From an uncultured Anderseniella sp. (lineage in GTDB: Bacteria; Pseudomonadota; Alphaproteobacteria; Rhizobiales; Aestuariivirgaceae), in NCBI GenBank assembly GCA_947488295.1, contig CANKYU010000005.1, forward strand, positions 1-64,000: a DNA stretch of 64,000 bases, given 5' to 3'. This document shows positions 19,623-28,457 of this stretch, piece after piece (positions within the stretch are counted from its first letter, which is position 1; each line of letters begins with the position of its first letter). The position numbers were made by a program, and so were the translations under genes. The notes beneath the pieces are model-generated. The model had not been told where the DNA came from and searched no databases. It was given only the letters and a program-made list of their open reading frames with translations.

Positions 19623-20492
19623 ATGGCTGGTCTTGATCACGTGGTTCACTGCACAGGCAATTTCGAAGGCCTGCGCACCACAATGGCCCAGATCGGCTTT
19701 ACCCTGACACCACCGGCCGAACATGCTTTCGGTACCGGTAATTCGCTGGTGCAGCTGGACGGGTTTTTCCTGGAATTCCTGCATGTGCCAAATCCGCATC
19801 TGGTGCCGAAAATGGCCGACGGAGAATTCGGATTTGCCCCTCATAATGCGGACTATATGAAGGACGGTGACGAAGGCGTTTCAATGCTGGTGTTTGAAAC
19901 CGCAGACGCCGCTGCCGAACAGGACCGGTTTGTCCGCGCAGGCCTGGACACCTACAAGACGTTTGATTTTTCAAGACTTGCAAAACAGCCGGACGGTGAA
20001 GAGGTCACGGTAGGGTTCTCACTGGCCTTTGCGACCCATCCAGACATGCCCAGGGCGGCGTTTTTCTACTGCCAGCAGCACGCGCCGCAGTACTTCTGGA
20101 AACCAGAGTATCAACGCCACGCGAATACGGCAGTTGCCATCGGAGAGGTTGCGATGGTCGCCAGCCAACCGCTTCATTATGCAGGTTTCCTGGAAGCGTT
20201 GAGCCAGGGTGAGACGATTGTGTCAGCCGACAACATGGTCAGGATCAGGACACCGCGCGGCGAACTGACGATGTATTCTCCAGCGGCGTTTGAAACAGCT
20301 TACGGGTTTGCGGCACCGTCGCTTGCCAACGGGCCGGTGCTGGCAGGATACCGGATTGAAGTGGAAAACCGGGAAGTGGCCCTGAACCAGCTGGACGCAG
20401 CGCATGTTGCCTGGCGCGAGACGCCGTCGGGCCATGCTATCGGTCCTGACGTTGCTTCAGGCGCGGTGATGGCGTTCTCAGAGGTTTTCTGA
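19623..20492 (+). CDS. VOC/glyoxalase-like domain protein
   Basis: The 289-residue protein starts MAGLDHVVHC, a first VOC strand with a His ligand, and continues with FFLEFLHVPNP and other beta-strand patterns of the Glyoxalase_3-like group. Two VOC modules appear to fill the length. It starts 2 bases after the MscS stop and ends 5 bases before a thioesterase gene, so it is inside an operon that may run from pyrG to the GNAT gene at 22.2 kb. Substrate unknown. Confidence 0.75.
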   Translation: MAGLDHVVHCTGNFEGLRTTMAQIGFTLTPPAEHAFGTGNSLVQLDGFFLEFLHVPNPHLVPKMADGEFGFAPHNADYMKDGDEGVSMLVFETADAAAEQDRFVRAGLDTYKTFDFSRLAKQPDGEEVTVGFSLAFATHPDMPRAAFFYCQQHAPQYFWKPEYQRHANTAVAIGEVAMVASQPLHYAGFLEALSQGETIVSADNMVRIRTPRGELTMYSPAAFETAYGFAAPSLANGPVLAGYRIEVENREVALNQLDAAHVAWRETPSGHAIGPDVASGAVMAFSEVF

Positions 20493-20497
20493 GCGCG

Positions 20498-20926
20498 ATG
20501 CTGGATCCCAAGCTCACAGGAATGCAGAATCTCGAACGCCTGCGTGATGCAGGCGGGCGTGCGCCGCTCGGCAGCCTGATGGATTTCCGGCTGGTAGATG
20601 TAGGTGACGGGTTTGCGGTGTTTGAGGGCAATCCCGGTGCAAAACACTATAACCCCGCCGGCACGGTGCACGGCGGATGGATTTCCTCGATTCTTGACAG
20701 TGCCTTAGGCTGTGCAATTCACTCACGTCTTGAAGCAGGCAGGGGCTATACCACGGTGGAACTGAAGATCAACATGGTGCGAGCGCTGACCGATCAGACC
20801 GGTCCGGTGACGGCACGCGGCGCCGTCATCCATCTTGGCCGCCGAGTAGCCACCTCGGATGCCCGGCTGGAGGACGCGAACGGCAGACTGCTGGCACATG
20901 GATCGTGTACATGCATGATCCTTTGA
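20498..20926 (+). CDS. PaaI-family hotdog thioesterase
   Basis: The 142-residue protein has the hotdog fold signature: YNPAGTVHGGWISSILDSALGC, in which the HGG and following Asp/Ser residues form the active site of PaaI/YbgC-like acyl-CoA thioesterases, then TTVELKINMVRAL on the long central strand. The length is standard. It hydrolyses an acyl- or aryl-CoA thioester by family; the acyl group cannot be deduced. It lies 5 bases after the VOC gene. Confidence 0.85.
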   Translation: MLDPKLTGMQNLERLRDAGGRAPLGSLMDFRLVDVGDGFAVFEGNPGAKHYNPAGTVHGGWISSILDSALGCAIHSRLEAGRGYTTVELKINMVRALTDQTGPVTARGAVIHLGRRVATSDARLEDANGRLLAHGSCTCMIL

Positions 20927-20953
20927 TCACCTGCCTGCCTGACAATCAACCAG

Positions 20954-22162
20954 ATGTCTGAGACATCGATAGACACGCTGATCCTGGGGGCCGGTGCGGC
21001 GGGAATGATGTGCGCGATCCACGCCGCAGGTCGCGGTGGCCGGGTAGTGATCATCGACCATGCCCGAAAACCGGGTGAGAAAATCCGCATAAGCGGCGGC
21101 GGGCGCTGTAATTTCACCAATGTGAACACCACGCCGCAGAACTTCATTTCAGGCAATCCCCATTTCGCCAAATCGGCGCTGAAACGTTACACGCCGCATG
21201 ATTTTATCACGCTGGTGCAACAGCATGGCATTGCCTTTCACGAGAAAACCCTCGGCCAACTGTTCTGTGACGGTTCGGCGACCGAGATCATCGGCATGCT
21301 GCTGGCGGAAATGGCGAAAGCAGGCGTCGACCTGCAACTGGAGACCAGCGTCAGTGCTGTCCGCAAGACTGATACCGGTTTTGAAGTCGAGCTCTCAGCC
21401 CGCGGGATTTCAACACAGGTTACATGCCGCAATTTCGTGGTTGCGTGCGGCGGTAAATCAATCCCGAAAATGGGCGCCACCGGGTATGGCTACCGGATTG
21501 CCGAGCAGTTCGGGCTTGCGGTCACTGACACGCGTGCCGCACTGGTGCCGCTGACCTTTTCCGAAGCCATGCTGGCGGCCTTCAAGCCCTTGGCCGGTGT
21601 GTCTGCAGATGCCGTGGTCAGTTGTGGCAAGGCAAGGTTTGCCGAAGCATTGCTGTTTACCCATCGCGGTTTGTCCGGCCCCGCGATCCTTCAGATATCG
21701 TCCTACTGGCGCGAAACCAATCCTGTAACGGTGGACCTGTTGCCGGGGCGCGACGTGTTTGATGAACTGAAAGCGATGCGCAAAAGCCATGGCCGGAAGG
21801 CCATTGCAACAGTACTTGGTGAGTTTCTGCCCAACCGGCTGGCCGGCTACGTCATCGATCAGGCCGGAATCAACGGCAATCTTGCGGACCTGTCCGACAA
21901 GGCTCTAGTGGCTATATCAGCAGCCATCGGACAGTGGCAGATTTATCCGGTCGGTACGGAAGGCTATCGAACCGCTGAAGTGACACTCGGCGGCGTAGAT
22001 GCCGGCGGGCTGAATTCGCGCAGCATGCAGGCCAGCGACGTGCCGGGTCTGTACTTTATTGGCGAGGTGGTCGACGTGACCGGCTGGCTGGGCGGATACA
22101 ACTTCCAGTGGGCATGGTCGTCAGGCTGGGCGGCCGGCACTGCAATAGCAGAATCGGAATGA
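20954..22162 (+). CDS. HI0933/YhiN-family FAD-dependent oxidoreductase
   Basis: The 402-residue flavoprotein has an N-terminal dinucleotide-binding motif LILGAGAAGMMCAIHAAGRG, the family motif GEKIRISGGGRCNFTN at about 42-57, and a C-terminal GLYFIGEVVDVTGWLGGYN (about 360-380) that closes the FAD site. These mark the HI0933-like/BaiN group of NAD(P)/FAD-dependent proteins. The reaction is not established for most members. The downstream GNAT gene overlaps its stop by 4 bases. Confidence 0.9.
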   Translation: MSETSIDTLILGAGAAGMMCAIHAAGRGGRVVIIDHARKPGEKIRISGGGRCNFTNVNTTPQNFISGNPHFAKSALKRYTPHDFITLVQQHGIAFHEKTLGQLFCDGSATEIIGMLLAEMAKAGVDLQLETSVSAVRKTDTGFEVELSARGISTQVTCRNFVVACGGKSIPKMGATGYGYRIAEQFGLAVTDTRAALVPLTFSEAMLAAFKPLAGVSADAVVSCGKARFAEALLFTHRGLSGPAILQISSYWRETNPVTVDLLPGRDVFDELKAMRKSHGRKAIATVLGEFLPNRLAGYVIDQAGINGNLADLSDKALVAISAAIGQWQIYPVGTEGYRTAEVTLGGVDAGGLNSRSMQASDVPGLYFIGEVVDVTGWLGGYNFQWAWSSGWAAGTAIAESE

Positions 22163-22875
22163 AATTGATGAATGATCGGACGAATGAGCTTGGGCAACCA
22201 ATCGGGTTTGAAGTGGCAGACTGGAGTCCCTGTTCCAGGCCGCCGCGCGAGCCCATGCAGGGGCGTTATGTGCGGCTGGAGCCAATCAATGCGGATGCCC
22301 ATGCACAGGATCTGTTCGAGGCGTTTGCTGCCGATACCGAAAACCGCATCTGGACATACCTGCCGTACGGGCCGTTTGCGAGCGTCGAGGAGTGCCGGAA
22401 CTGGATAGAGCAGACCTGCCTGGGTGATGATCCGCTGTTTCATGCCATCATTGATGGCGATACGGGCAGGGCGGTCGGGGTTGCCAGCTACTTGCGCATC
22501 GAGCCTGCCGTCGGTGTGATCGAGGTTGGCCATATCAATTATGCACCGGCCTTGCAGAAAACCCGTGGTGCGACCGAAACCATGTATCTGATGATGCGAC
22601 GGGTGTTCGCCGAACTGGGCTACCGCAGGTATGAGTGGAAATGCGATGCACTCAATGCCGGCTCGTGCGCGGCGGCAGGACGGCTCGGCTTTACCTATGA
22701 GGGTCAGTTCCGCCAGGCCACCATGTACAAGGGGCGCAACCGGGATACCAACTGGTACTCGATACTCGACAGCGAATGGCCTGCGCTGGAACGCGCCTAT
22801 GAAGCGTGGCTGGAGCCGGCGAACTTTGATGAGGCCGGGACGCAGAAAACCAGTCTTGCAAAACTGATGATCTAA
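22159..22875 (+). CDS. RimJ/RimL-like GNAT N-acetyltransferase
   Basis: The start at 22159 overlaps the previous stop (ATGA) and gives 238 residues; an ATG at 22168 is also possible. GNAT features include GRYVRLEPINADAHAQDLF at the N-terminus, GVIEVGHINYAPALQKTRGATE with the acetyl-CoA loop, and the C-terminal NAGSCAAAGRLGFTYEGQFR typical of RimJ/RimL-type enzymes. The family acetylates N-termini or small amines. It converges on the nitroreductase gene; the two stops overlap by 4 bases. Confidence 0.87.
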   Translation: MKLMNDRTNELGQPIGFEVADWSPCSRPPREPMQGRYVRLEPINADAHAQDLFEAFAADTENRIWTYLPYGPFASVEECRNWIEQTCLGDDPLFHAIIDGDTGRAVGVASYLRIEPAVGVIEVGHINYAPALQKTRGATETMYLMMRRVFAELGYRRYEWKCDALNAGSCAAAGRLGFTYEGQFRQATMYKGRNRDTNWYSILDSEWPALERAYEAWLEPANFDEAGTQKTSLAKLMI

Positions 22876-23564
22876 TCCAGCACAGACAGTATTTCGTCCA
22901 TCGGCTTCTTGATGGTAGCTGCTTTCGGGATGCTGGCGTTCGCAGCGGCATGTCCGGTTGCGATGATCATCACCGGTTTTTCCAATGCCGGCCGGTTGAG
23001 CAGGGGGTTCAGGAATTTCATCGGGTTGGGCGTGTGGATGAGTGACGAAAGCCCTGCCATGTGCAGTGCGGTGATTAGTAAACCGGTGGCCAGACCGACA
23101 CTTTCCGGCACGTAGTAGTTCTTGTAACGCGCACCATTGTCGAACTCGCCCCAGCGCTGGGCAAATACTATTATCAGCCAGGGGGCGATCTCAAGATGTG
23201 GCTTGTCCGGCCCCGTACCGATTGGCTCCAGCGCCCTGATCCATTCATCACCGGCGGATCCACCGTAGAAATTGCGCTCTTCTTGTTCTGCCGCCAGCCG
23301 GATCTGTTGCTTGATGTCCGGATTTGCGACGGCCACGAAATGCCACGGCTGGTGATTGGCGCCCGACGGGGCGCGACCCGCTGCTGCAATGCAGGCTTCG
23401 ATAACGTCACGCGGTACCGGTGTGTCTGCAAACTCGCGTGTTGTGTGTCTTGCCTTCATGGTTTCCAGAAACGAGCAGGCCGCTGCAAGACTGTCGGTAT
23501 CGCTCAACTGCTCACGTTCAGGCAGCGGCACGGCTTCGTACGTCAAGGTGTCCTTGGAGATCAT
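22872..23564 (-). CDS. Nitroreductase-fold flavoprotein resembling iodotyrosine deiodinase
   Basis: The start at 23564 gives 230 residues; ATGs at 23576 and 23660 are also open. The FMN-binding nitroreductase fold is clear from MKARHTTREFADTPVP and RAPSGANHQPWHFVAV. Compared with my recollection of mammalian iodotyrosine deiodinase, the lid residues that grip the amino-acid zwitterion are all present with the same spacing: Glu96 and Tyr100 in EERNFY and Lys121, 21 residues after the Tyr. The C-terminal KPMDEIL also resembles that family. Reductive dehalogenation of halotyrosines is therefore possible, but a general NAD(P)H nitroreductase cannot be excluded. Confidence 0.82.
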   Translation of the reverse strand: MISKDTLTYEAVPLPEREQLSDTDSLAAACSFLETMKARHTTREFADTPVPRDVIEACIAAAGRAPSGANHQPWHFVAVANPDIKQQIRLAAEQEERNFYGGSAGDEWIRALEPIGTGPDKPHLEIAPWLIIVFAQRWGEFDNGARYKNYYVPESVGLATGLLITALHMAGLSSLIHTPNPMKFLNPLLNRPALEKPVMIIATGHAAANASIPKAATIKKPMDEILSVLD

Positions 23565-23751
23565 TTCGGGCAACATCCTGTATCGGTCTGATCCCGACTC
23601 ATGCAAATTTTTCACAACACCGCAACCGGGCGTTAACCTTGTTGCGGCATCGTCCGACACTATTGCGGTCGCATTTCCGGATTAAAGACAAGCTGTCCAG
23701 CCTGTCTGGGAATGCGCATGTGAGTGTAGCGTAATGTGTGGAGACACCTGT

Positions 23752-24378
23752 ATGTTGGCGGTGAAGCAAGAGCCGGAAGCGGCTGATTTCTGGGCCTGGT
23801 TTGAAGACAATCAGGCCGTGTTGGCCGAACTGGCTGTCAAGCTTGATGATATGACCATGGATGAACTGGAGCCGGTTCTGGATGAGCTGGCGCTGGAAAT
23901 CCATGATGTTGATGACCGGTTGTTTGCCGAAATCGATGTCGCCGAAGACGGTTCGCCGGTGCTGCTGATTACCGCAGAAGGTGATCGTGGAGCCCTGCTG
24001 GCGGCACGTGACCTTGTAGCCCTGGCTCCCGAATACAAGGACTGGGTGTTCAAGGCATTGCGCGACCGTGAAGAACTGAGTGATCACCTGTCCCTGCCGG
24101 GCGGCGGCGAAATCGACATCCGTGAAGCCGTGTTCGTGCTGGAAGTGCACGAGGGCAAAGCCGAGATTGCCATTGGTCTGGAAGACTGGGACGATGAGCG
24201 TGCCGAAGATTACAGCCTCGCTGCAGAAAACCTGGTGGAACTGGCACTGGGTGAAGCTGATTATTCAGCCGGTGTGTCCGGTGTCATGGCGCTGCCGCTG
24301 AAGGACCTTGCCGAAGAAGCCGATCCCTGGCCGCTGAAAGCGCTTACCAGCGAATTCGACAACCAGCTCGGGGCTTAG
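23752..24378 (+). CDS. Acidic cytoplasmic protein of unknown function
   Basis: The preferred start at 23752 gives 208 residues; the frame is open to 23734. The protein is strongly acidic, with no signal peptide or membrane helix. It opens with FWAWFEDNQAVLAELAVK, a pattern I associate with a widespread family of hypothetical proteins, and continues with VLLITAEGDRGALLAARDL and APEYKDWVFKAL. No catalytic motif is visible. It is followed directly by the repeat element that separates it from eno. Confidence 0.7.
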   Translation: MLAVKQEPEAADFWAWFEDNQAVLAELAVKLDDMTMDELEPVLDELALEIHDVDDRLFAEIDVAEDGSPVLLITAEGDRGALLAARDLVALAPEYKDWVFKALRDREELSDHLSLPGGGEIDIREAVFVLEVHEGKAEIAIGLEDWDDERAEDYSLAAENLVELALGEADYSAGVSGVMALPLKDLAEEADPWPLKALTSEFDNQLGA

Positions 24379-24383
24379 CTTAG

Positions 24384-24547
24384 CGCTCACGCGAGTTGGC
24401 TGACGCCAACCGCTCCGCGGGGGCGCACTTCGTGCGACGGCCGGTCGGCCTTGCCTCAGCACGTTCCGTGCTTCGGAGGAGTTCACCACTACGGCCGTTC
24501 AGACACGGAGAACGGCCTGAGCGAAGCGAAGAAAGCTGTTCGACCAG
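24384..24547 (+). repeat. Multi-hairpin intergenic repeat, second copy
   Basis: This 164-base element is related to the right half of the element at 4406-4712, in opposite orientation on the chromosome. It folds into consecutive hairpins: GTTGGC/GCCAAC (24395-24410), GCGCAC/GTGCG (24423-24436), GGCCG/CGGCC (24439-24450), AGCACG/CGTGCT (24459-24472) and GGCCGTTC/GAACGGCC (24493-24517). It lies between a hypothetical gene and eno. The short frame that crosses it is repeat sequence and not a gene. Confidence 0.75.
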
Positions 24548-24649
24548 TAAAATCAACATTTCGCCCGTGCCGGATAGACTCCGGGGCGGGCGTTGCTTTA
24601 TATGCGCCTTCAACATTTTTCCAACCGATCTGAGGGGCTTTGGCATTCC

Positions 24650-25924
24650 ATGACTGAAATCGTCCACGTACACGCGCGCGAAATTCTCGACAGCCGGGGC
24701 AACCCGACCGTGGAGGTGGACGTGGCCCTCGCAGACGGTTCGTTCGGGCGGGCTGCGGTTCCTTCAGGCGCATCGACCGGAGCTCATGAGGCGGTGGAAC
24801 TGCGCGACGGCGGCAAGAAGCGTTATCTGGGCAAGGGCGTGACCAAGGCGGTCGCTGCTGTCAACGGCAAGATTTACGATGCCATACTCGGTCATGACGC
24901 CGAGGATCAGACGCTGATCGATGACGTGATGATTGACCTGGACGGCACACCCAATAAAGCCAAACTGGGCGCCAATGCCATTCTCGGTGTGTCGCTGGCC
25001 GTGGCCAAGGCGGCGGCGCAGGCCTGCGGCCAGCCCCTGTACCGCTATGTGGGCGGCACGTCTGCCCGGGTCTTGCCGGTGCCGATGATGAACATCATCA
25101 ATGGCGGCGCACATGCCGACAATCCGATCGATTTTCAGGAGTTCATGGTCATGCCGGTTGGCGCATCTTCCATTGCCGAAGCCGTGCGCATGGGAGCGGA
25201 AGTCTTCCACACGCTGAAGGGCGAACTGAAGAAAGCCGGTCACAACACCAATGTAGGCGATGAGGGTGGCTTTGCACCCGACCTGCCGTCTGCCGAGGCG
25301 TCGCTTGATTTCATCATGGAAGCTTGCGGAAAAGCCGGATTCAAGGCCGGCAAGGACATGTACCTGGCGCTCGATTGTGCCGCGTCGGAATTCTACAAGG
25401 CCAGGAAGTATGATTATGAAGGTGAAGGCGTGAAACGCTCGTCGCCGGAGCAGGCGCAGTACCTGGCCAAGCTGGTCGACGATTATCCGATCATTTCCAT
25501 CGAAGACGGCATGCATGAAGACGACTGGAAGGGCTGGAAGGAACTGACGGACCTGGCTGGCAGCAAGTGCCAGCTGGTCGGTGATGACCTGTTCGTCACC
25601 AACCCGGAACGCCTCAAGAAGGGCATCGACAAGGGCGTGGCCAACTCCATCCTCGTCAAGGTCAACCAGATCGGGTCTCTGACGGAAACACTGGCTGCTG
25701 TGGATATGGCGCACCGGGCCGGCTACACCGCTGTGATGTCGCACCGCTCCGGCGAGACCGAAGACGTGACCATTGCGGATCTGGCGGTGGCGACGAATTG
25801 CGGGCAGATCAAGACCGGTTCACTGGCGCGGTCCGACCGGCTGGCCAAATACAACCAGCTCATCCGCATTGAAGAGGAGCTTGGGTCACAAGCCATCTAT
25901 GCAGGTCGTGGGATATTGAAATAG
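24650..25924 (+). CDS. eno: Enolase
   Basis: Enolase converts 2-phosphoglycerate to phosphoenolpyruvate. From the ATG at 24650 the protein has 424 residues, the normal size; an upstream frame to 24593 is an extension. Family landmarks are HAREILDSRGNPTVEVDV at the N-terminus, SGASTG, the metal ligands Asp/Glu in ALDCAASEF and SIEDGMHEDDW, the catalytic Lys in LVKVNQIGSL and the substrate loop SHRSGETED. It opens a block of carbon-metabolism genes that continues with ftsB and pdhABC. Confidence 0.98.
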   Translation: MTEIVHVHAREILDSRGNPTVEVDVALADGSFGRAAVPSGASTGAHEAVELRDGGKKRYLGKGVTKAVAAVNGKIYDAILGHDAEDQTLIDDVMIDLDGTPNKAKLGANAILGVSLAVAKAAAQACGQPLYRYVGGTSARVLPVPMMNIINGGAHADNPIDFQEFMVMPVGASSIAEAVRMGAEVFHTLKGELKKAGHNTNVGDEGGFAPDLPSAEASLDFIMEACGKAGFKAGKDMYLALDCAASEFYKARKYDYEGEGVKRSSPEQAQYLAKLVDDYPIISIEDGMHEDDWKGWKELTDLAGSKCQLVGDDLFVTNPERLKKGIDKGVANSILVKVNQIGSLTETLAAVDMAHRAGYTAVMSHRSGETEDVTIADLAVATNCGQIKTGSLARSDRLAKYNQLIRIEEELGSQAIYAGRGILK

Positions 25925-25961
25925 AGACTATCTCGGCCGGGTCTGTTCGGTTGGTCGACAC

Positions 25962-26828
25962 ATGAGAAAGACAATCACCGCCGCACTCATCCTGCTGCCC
26001 GCGATTGTGCTGGTCCTGCTGGCTGCGGGGAGGGTGGCAACAGCGCCTGCCAATGAACCTGTTGGACCTGCACCGGATGATCTGCCGATCAGAGCCGTTG
26101 AGTTCAGCGACAGTGATGCTCGTGTGATCAGCGGCTGGACGATTACCGGCACGGAGCAAAAACCAGCGGTACTGCTTGTCCATGGTATCCGGTCCAATCG
26201 GCGGTCAATGCTGGGCCGGGCGCGCCTGTTGTTTGAAAGCGGTTATTCGGTGCTGATGATAGACCTGCAGGCGCACGGTGAAAGTGCCGGTGATCGACTG
26301 ACCTTCGGCTACCGTGAAGCTGACAGCGTAAGCGCGGCGACAAGATATGCACGCAACCTGTGGCCGGGCAAGAAGCTTGCAATAATCGGTACATCTCTGG
26401 GGGGAGCGTCAGCGATCTTCGCTGCGAACCGCCAGCGTGCGGACGCCTATGTGCTGGAGGCGGTGTATTCGAGTCTGAGGGATGCAACCGAAAACCGCTT
26501 GCGGATCAGGTTGGGCCCTGCCGGAGCTGCTCTGGCACCGTTACTGCTGTGGCAGACGTCACTGCAATTGGGGTTTCATGCGGATGACCTGTCGGCGGTT
26601 GACCGGATTGGTGACCTGAAGGCCCCGGTACTCGTCATTGCCGGGGAGAAAGACGACAGGACAACATTGGCTGACTCACAGGCATTGTTTTCCCGCGCGG
26701 TAGAACCGAAAGCGTTGTGGGTGGTGCCCAATGCTCGTCACCAGGACTTTCACCGGTTCGATGAGACTGAGTACGGCAAGCGGGTTCTGTTGTTTTTGGA
26801 CCGGCACTTGAAGCAGGGGTCCAGGTAA
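25962..26828 (+). CDS. Exported alpha/beta hydrolase
   Basis: The 288-residue protein has an N-terminal hydrophobic segment (about 5-27) that could be a signal anchor or cleaved signal peptide. The hydrolase core shows the oxyanion strand LLVHGIRSNRRSM, the nucleophile elbow GTSLGG (Ser about 146), an Asp in VIAGEKDDRTT and the catalytic His in NARHQDFHRF. It resembles the DUF1749/YqkD-like family of alpha/beta hydrolases with an inner-membrane leader. Substrate unknown. Confidence 0.8.
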   Translation: MRKTITAALILLPAIVLVLLAAGRVATAPANEPVGPAPDDLPIRAVEFSDSDARVISGWTITGTEQKPAVLLVHGIRSNRRSMLGRARLLFESGYSVLMIDLQAHGESAGDRLTFGYREADSVSAATRYARNLWPGKKLAIIGTSLGGASAIFAANRQRADAYVLEAVYSSLRDATENRLRIRLGPAGAALAPLLLWQTSLQLGFHADDLSAVDRIGDLKAPVLVIAGEKDDRTTLADSQALFSRAVEPKALWVVPNARHQDFHRFDETEYGKRVLLFLDRHLKQGSR

Positions 26829-26869
26829 TCGTGTGATCACTGATGCAGTGAAAAACACCGCTTCTGCCG

Positions 26870-27412
26870 TTACTCGAACTTGATCCCGGCTTCCCGGGCT
26901 CTGGCGATGGCCCTGGCTTTTGCCTTATTGAGTTGTGAGTTGGTTTCGCCGGGATTCAAGGCGATATAGGCCAGCATGTTCCTCCCTGCCTTGCGAGGAT
27001 TGTACGGGCGATCCTCAATTGTGGAAAAAACGCGTTCAGCCTCTTTGCCATATATTATTTTCACTGCTCTTTCCGGCATTGAGGCAAGGTTTTTTCCGGG
27101 CAACAGCTCAACGGAGACGCGTGTCCGGTTCTCACTGACCGGTATAATTCCAACAATATAGCGCCAAAGTTCTTCATTCTCGATTTTGAAGGCAAATGTC
27201 ACGTACGTGTCGCGCAGGGAGTCGACGCGGTGATAGGTGCCCGGCTCACTTGAGTGCTTGATCTCAACCGGTTTCACCAGGCGCTTGTCGAGCAGTTTCG
27301 CATATACCTGCTGGGGTGTCATGTCATAGACAGCGCCCAGTTCTGCCTTGCAAGCGGCCAGCGCCAGGCCGACGAACAACAAGGCAATCGTGGTGGAAAC
27401 GGATTTGAACAT
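26870..27412 (-). CDS. Putative lipoprotein of unknown function
   Basis: The start at 27412 has GGAGGG upstream and gives 180 residues. The N-terminus is a lipoprotein signal (FKSVSTTIALLFVGLALAAC) with the lipid-bearing Cys at about residue 20 and Lys at +2. The mature part has DMTPQQVYAKLLDKRL and a beta-rich middle (RDTYVTFAFKIENEELWRY), and ends in a basic helix. I do not recognise the family. It converges on the alpha/beta hydrolase gene. Confidence 0.75.
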   Translation of the reverse strand: MFKSVSTTIALLFVGLALAACKAELGAVYDMTPQQVYAKLLDKRLVKPVEIKHSSEPGTYHRVDSLRDTYVTFAFKIENEELWRYIVGIIPVSENRTRVSVELLPGKNLASMPERAVKIIYGKEAERVFSTIEDRPYNPRKAGRNMLAYIALNPGETNSQLNKAKARAIARAREAGIKFE

Positions 27413-27604
27413 GACAGGCCCTCCAGTTTTCAATTCAGTACGCATGCTGATGGAAGGTGCTTAAGAAACTGTTTTTCCGGCTTTGCGATACGCCGCTGGT
27501 TGTCGGCACAGTTTCCAAACCGGTAAGGACATTGTTACCAGTTGAATTGATATTGAGATTTGCGGGCCGGCAGACAGCATTGAATGAAAATCTGTTGTGC
27601 CGTA

Positions 27605-28357
27605 TCAGCTTTGCATACTGCGCCGCAGGCTCACGGCGCTGGTGTCGAACTCGCGGCGAAATGCCCGGCTCAATGCCTCGCCGGAACGATAACCATAACG
27701 GCGTGCGATTGCCTGAATGCGGTCACCGCGTTCTGCGTCCTGATAGGCGAGCACCATGCGCCAGCGCCGCAGATATGCTATCGGCGTTTCGCCGACCCGT
27801 TCTGCAAACAATTCGGAAAAGCGGCTGAGTGACAGACCGGCTATGTCTGCCAGATCCTCGTTTCGCCATTGCCGGCCCGGTGCCTCGTGCATGGCGACAA
27901 TGGCGCGGGAAAGTCGTGGATCAGACAGACCGCCAATCAGCCCTGTCCGGGTGGTTCCCGCTTCCAGTTGGCTGCGAAGCAATCGTACCATCAACACTTC
28001 ACCCAGCCGGTCTAGAATTGTTCCCGAACCACAGCGCGGCTTGTTGCCCTCTATCTGCAGCAGGCGGGTGATATGGATGAGTTCTGAGTCTTCACTGATC
28101 TCGATTTCTATGAGAGATGGAAGTGTTGACAGAAGCGGATTGAAGGATCCGCCCCAGGCGACCTGTGCGCTGAACAAAACCTCGGCATGGCCGATGATAT
28201 TGCCTGCGATGGATCGCTCAGGCGAAAATACAATTCGATCGGGAGTACCATCGTTTGCGCCGGCCAGTATCGCCAGATTGGAGCTGGCGTGGTCTCCGGG
28301 TGTTACGTGCAGTTCAAACCGGGTCAGCAGAGCCGACAAGCGATCATATCGGGGCAT
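27605..28357 (-). CDS. AraC-family regulator with cupin N-terminal domain
   Basis: The 250-residue protein has a cupin_6-like sensor domain (about 1-140, with FSPERSIAGNI and GNKPRCGSGTILDRLGEVL) and two AraC helix-turn-helix motifs at the C-terminus (NEDLADIAGLSLSRFSELF and IQAIARRYGYRSGEALSRAF). It is divergent from a peroxiredoxin-like gene with 100 bases between starts, so it probably controls that gene. The effector is unknown; a reactive electrophile or oxidant is plausible from the target. Confidence 0.88.
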   Translation of the reverse strand: MPRYDRLSALLTRFELHVTPGDHASSNLAILAGANDGTPDRIVFSPERSIAGNIIGHAEVLFSAQVAWGGSFNPLLSTLPSLIEIEISEDSELIHITRLLQIEGNKPRCGSGTILDRLGEVLMVRLLRSQLEAGTTRTGLIGGLSDPRLSRAIVAMHEAPGRQWRNEDLADIAGLSLSRFSELFAERVGETPIAYLRRWRMVLAYQDAERGDRIQAIARRYGYRSGEALSRAFRREFDTSAVSLRRSMQS

Positions 28358-28457
28358 GATGGAATGTATCGTGTTTTTGATCAGGTTTTTCGTATTTACC
28401 TAATCATAAAGGCGGGTATGACCACAGGCAAGCAATCATTCAGGAAAGGAAACCAAC

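Noticed and set aside
24764..25744. Long minus-strand frame of 326 codons opposite eno
   Set aside because: Shadow of the enolase codon pattern; eno is fully conserved on the plus strand. The same holds for long frames opposite pyrG, the EamA gene, the M20 gene and the phaC region.
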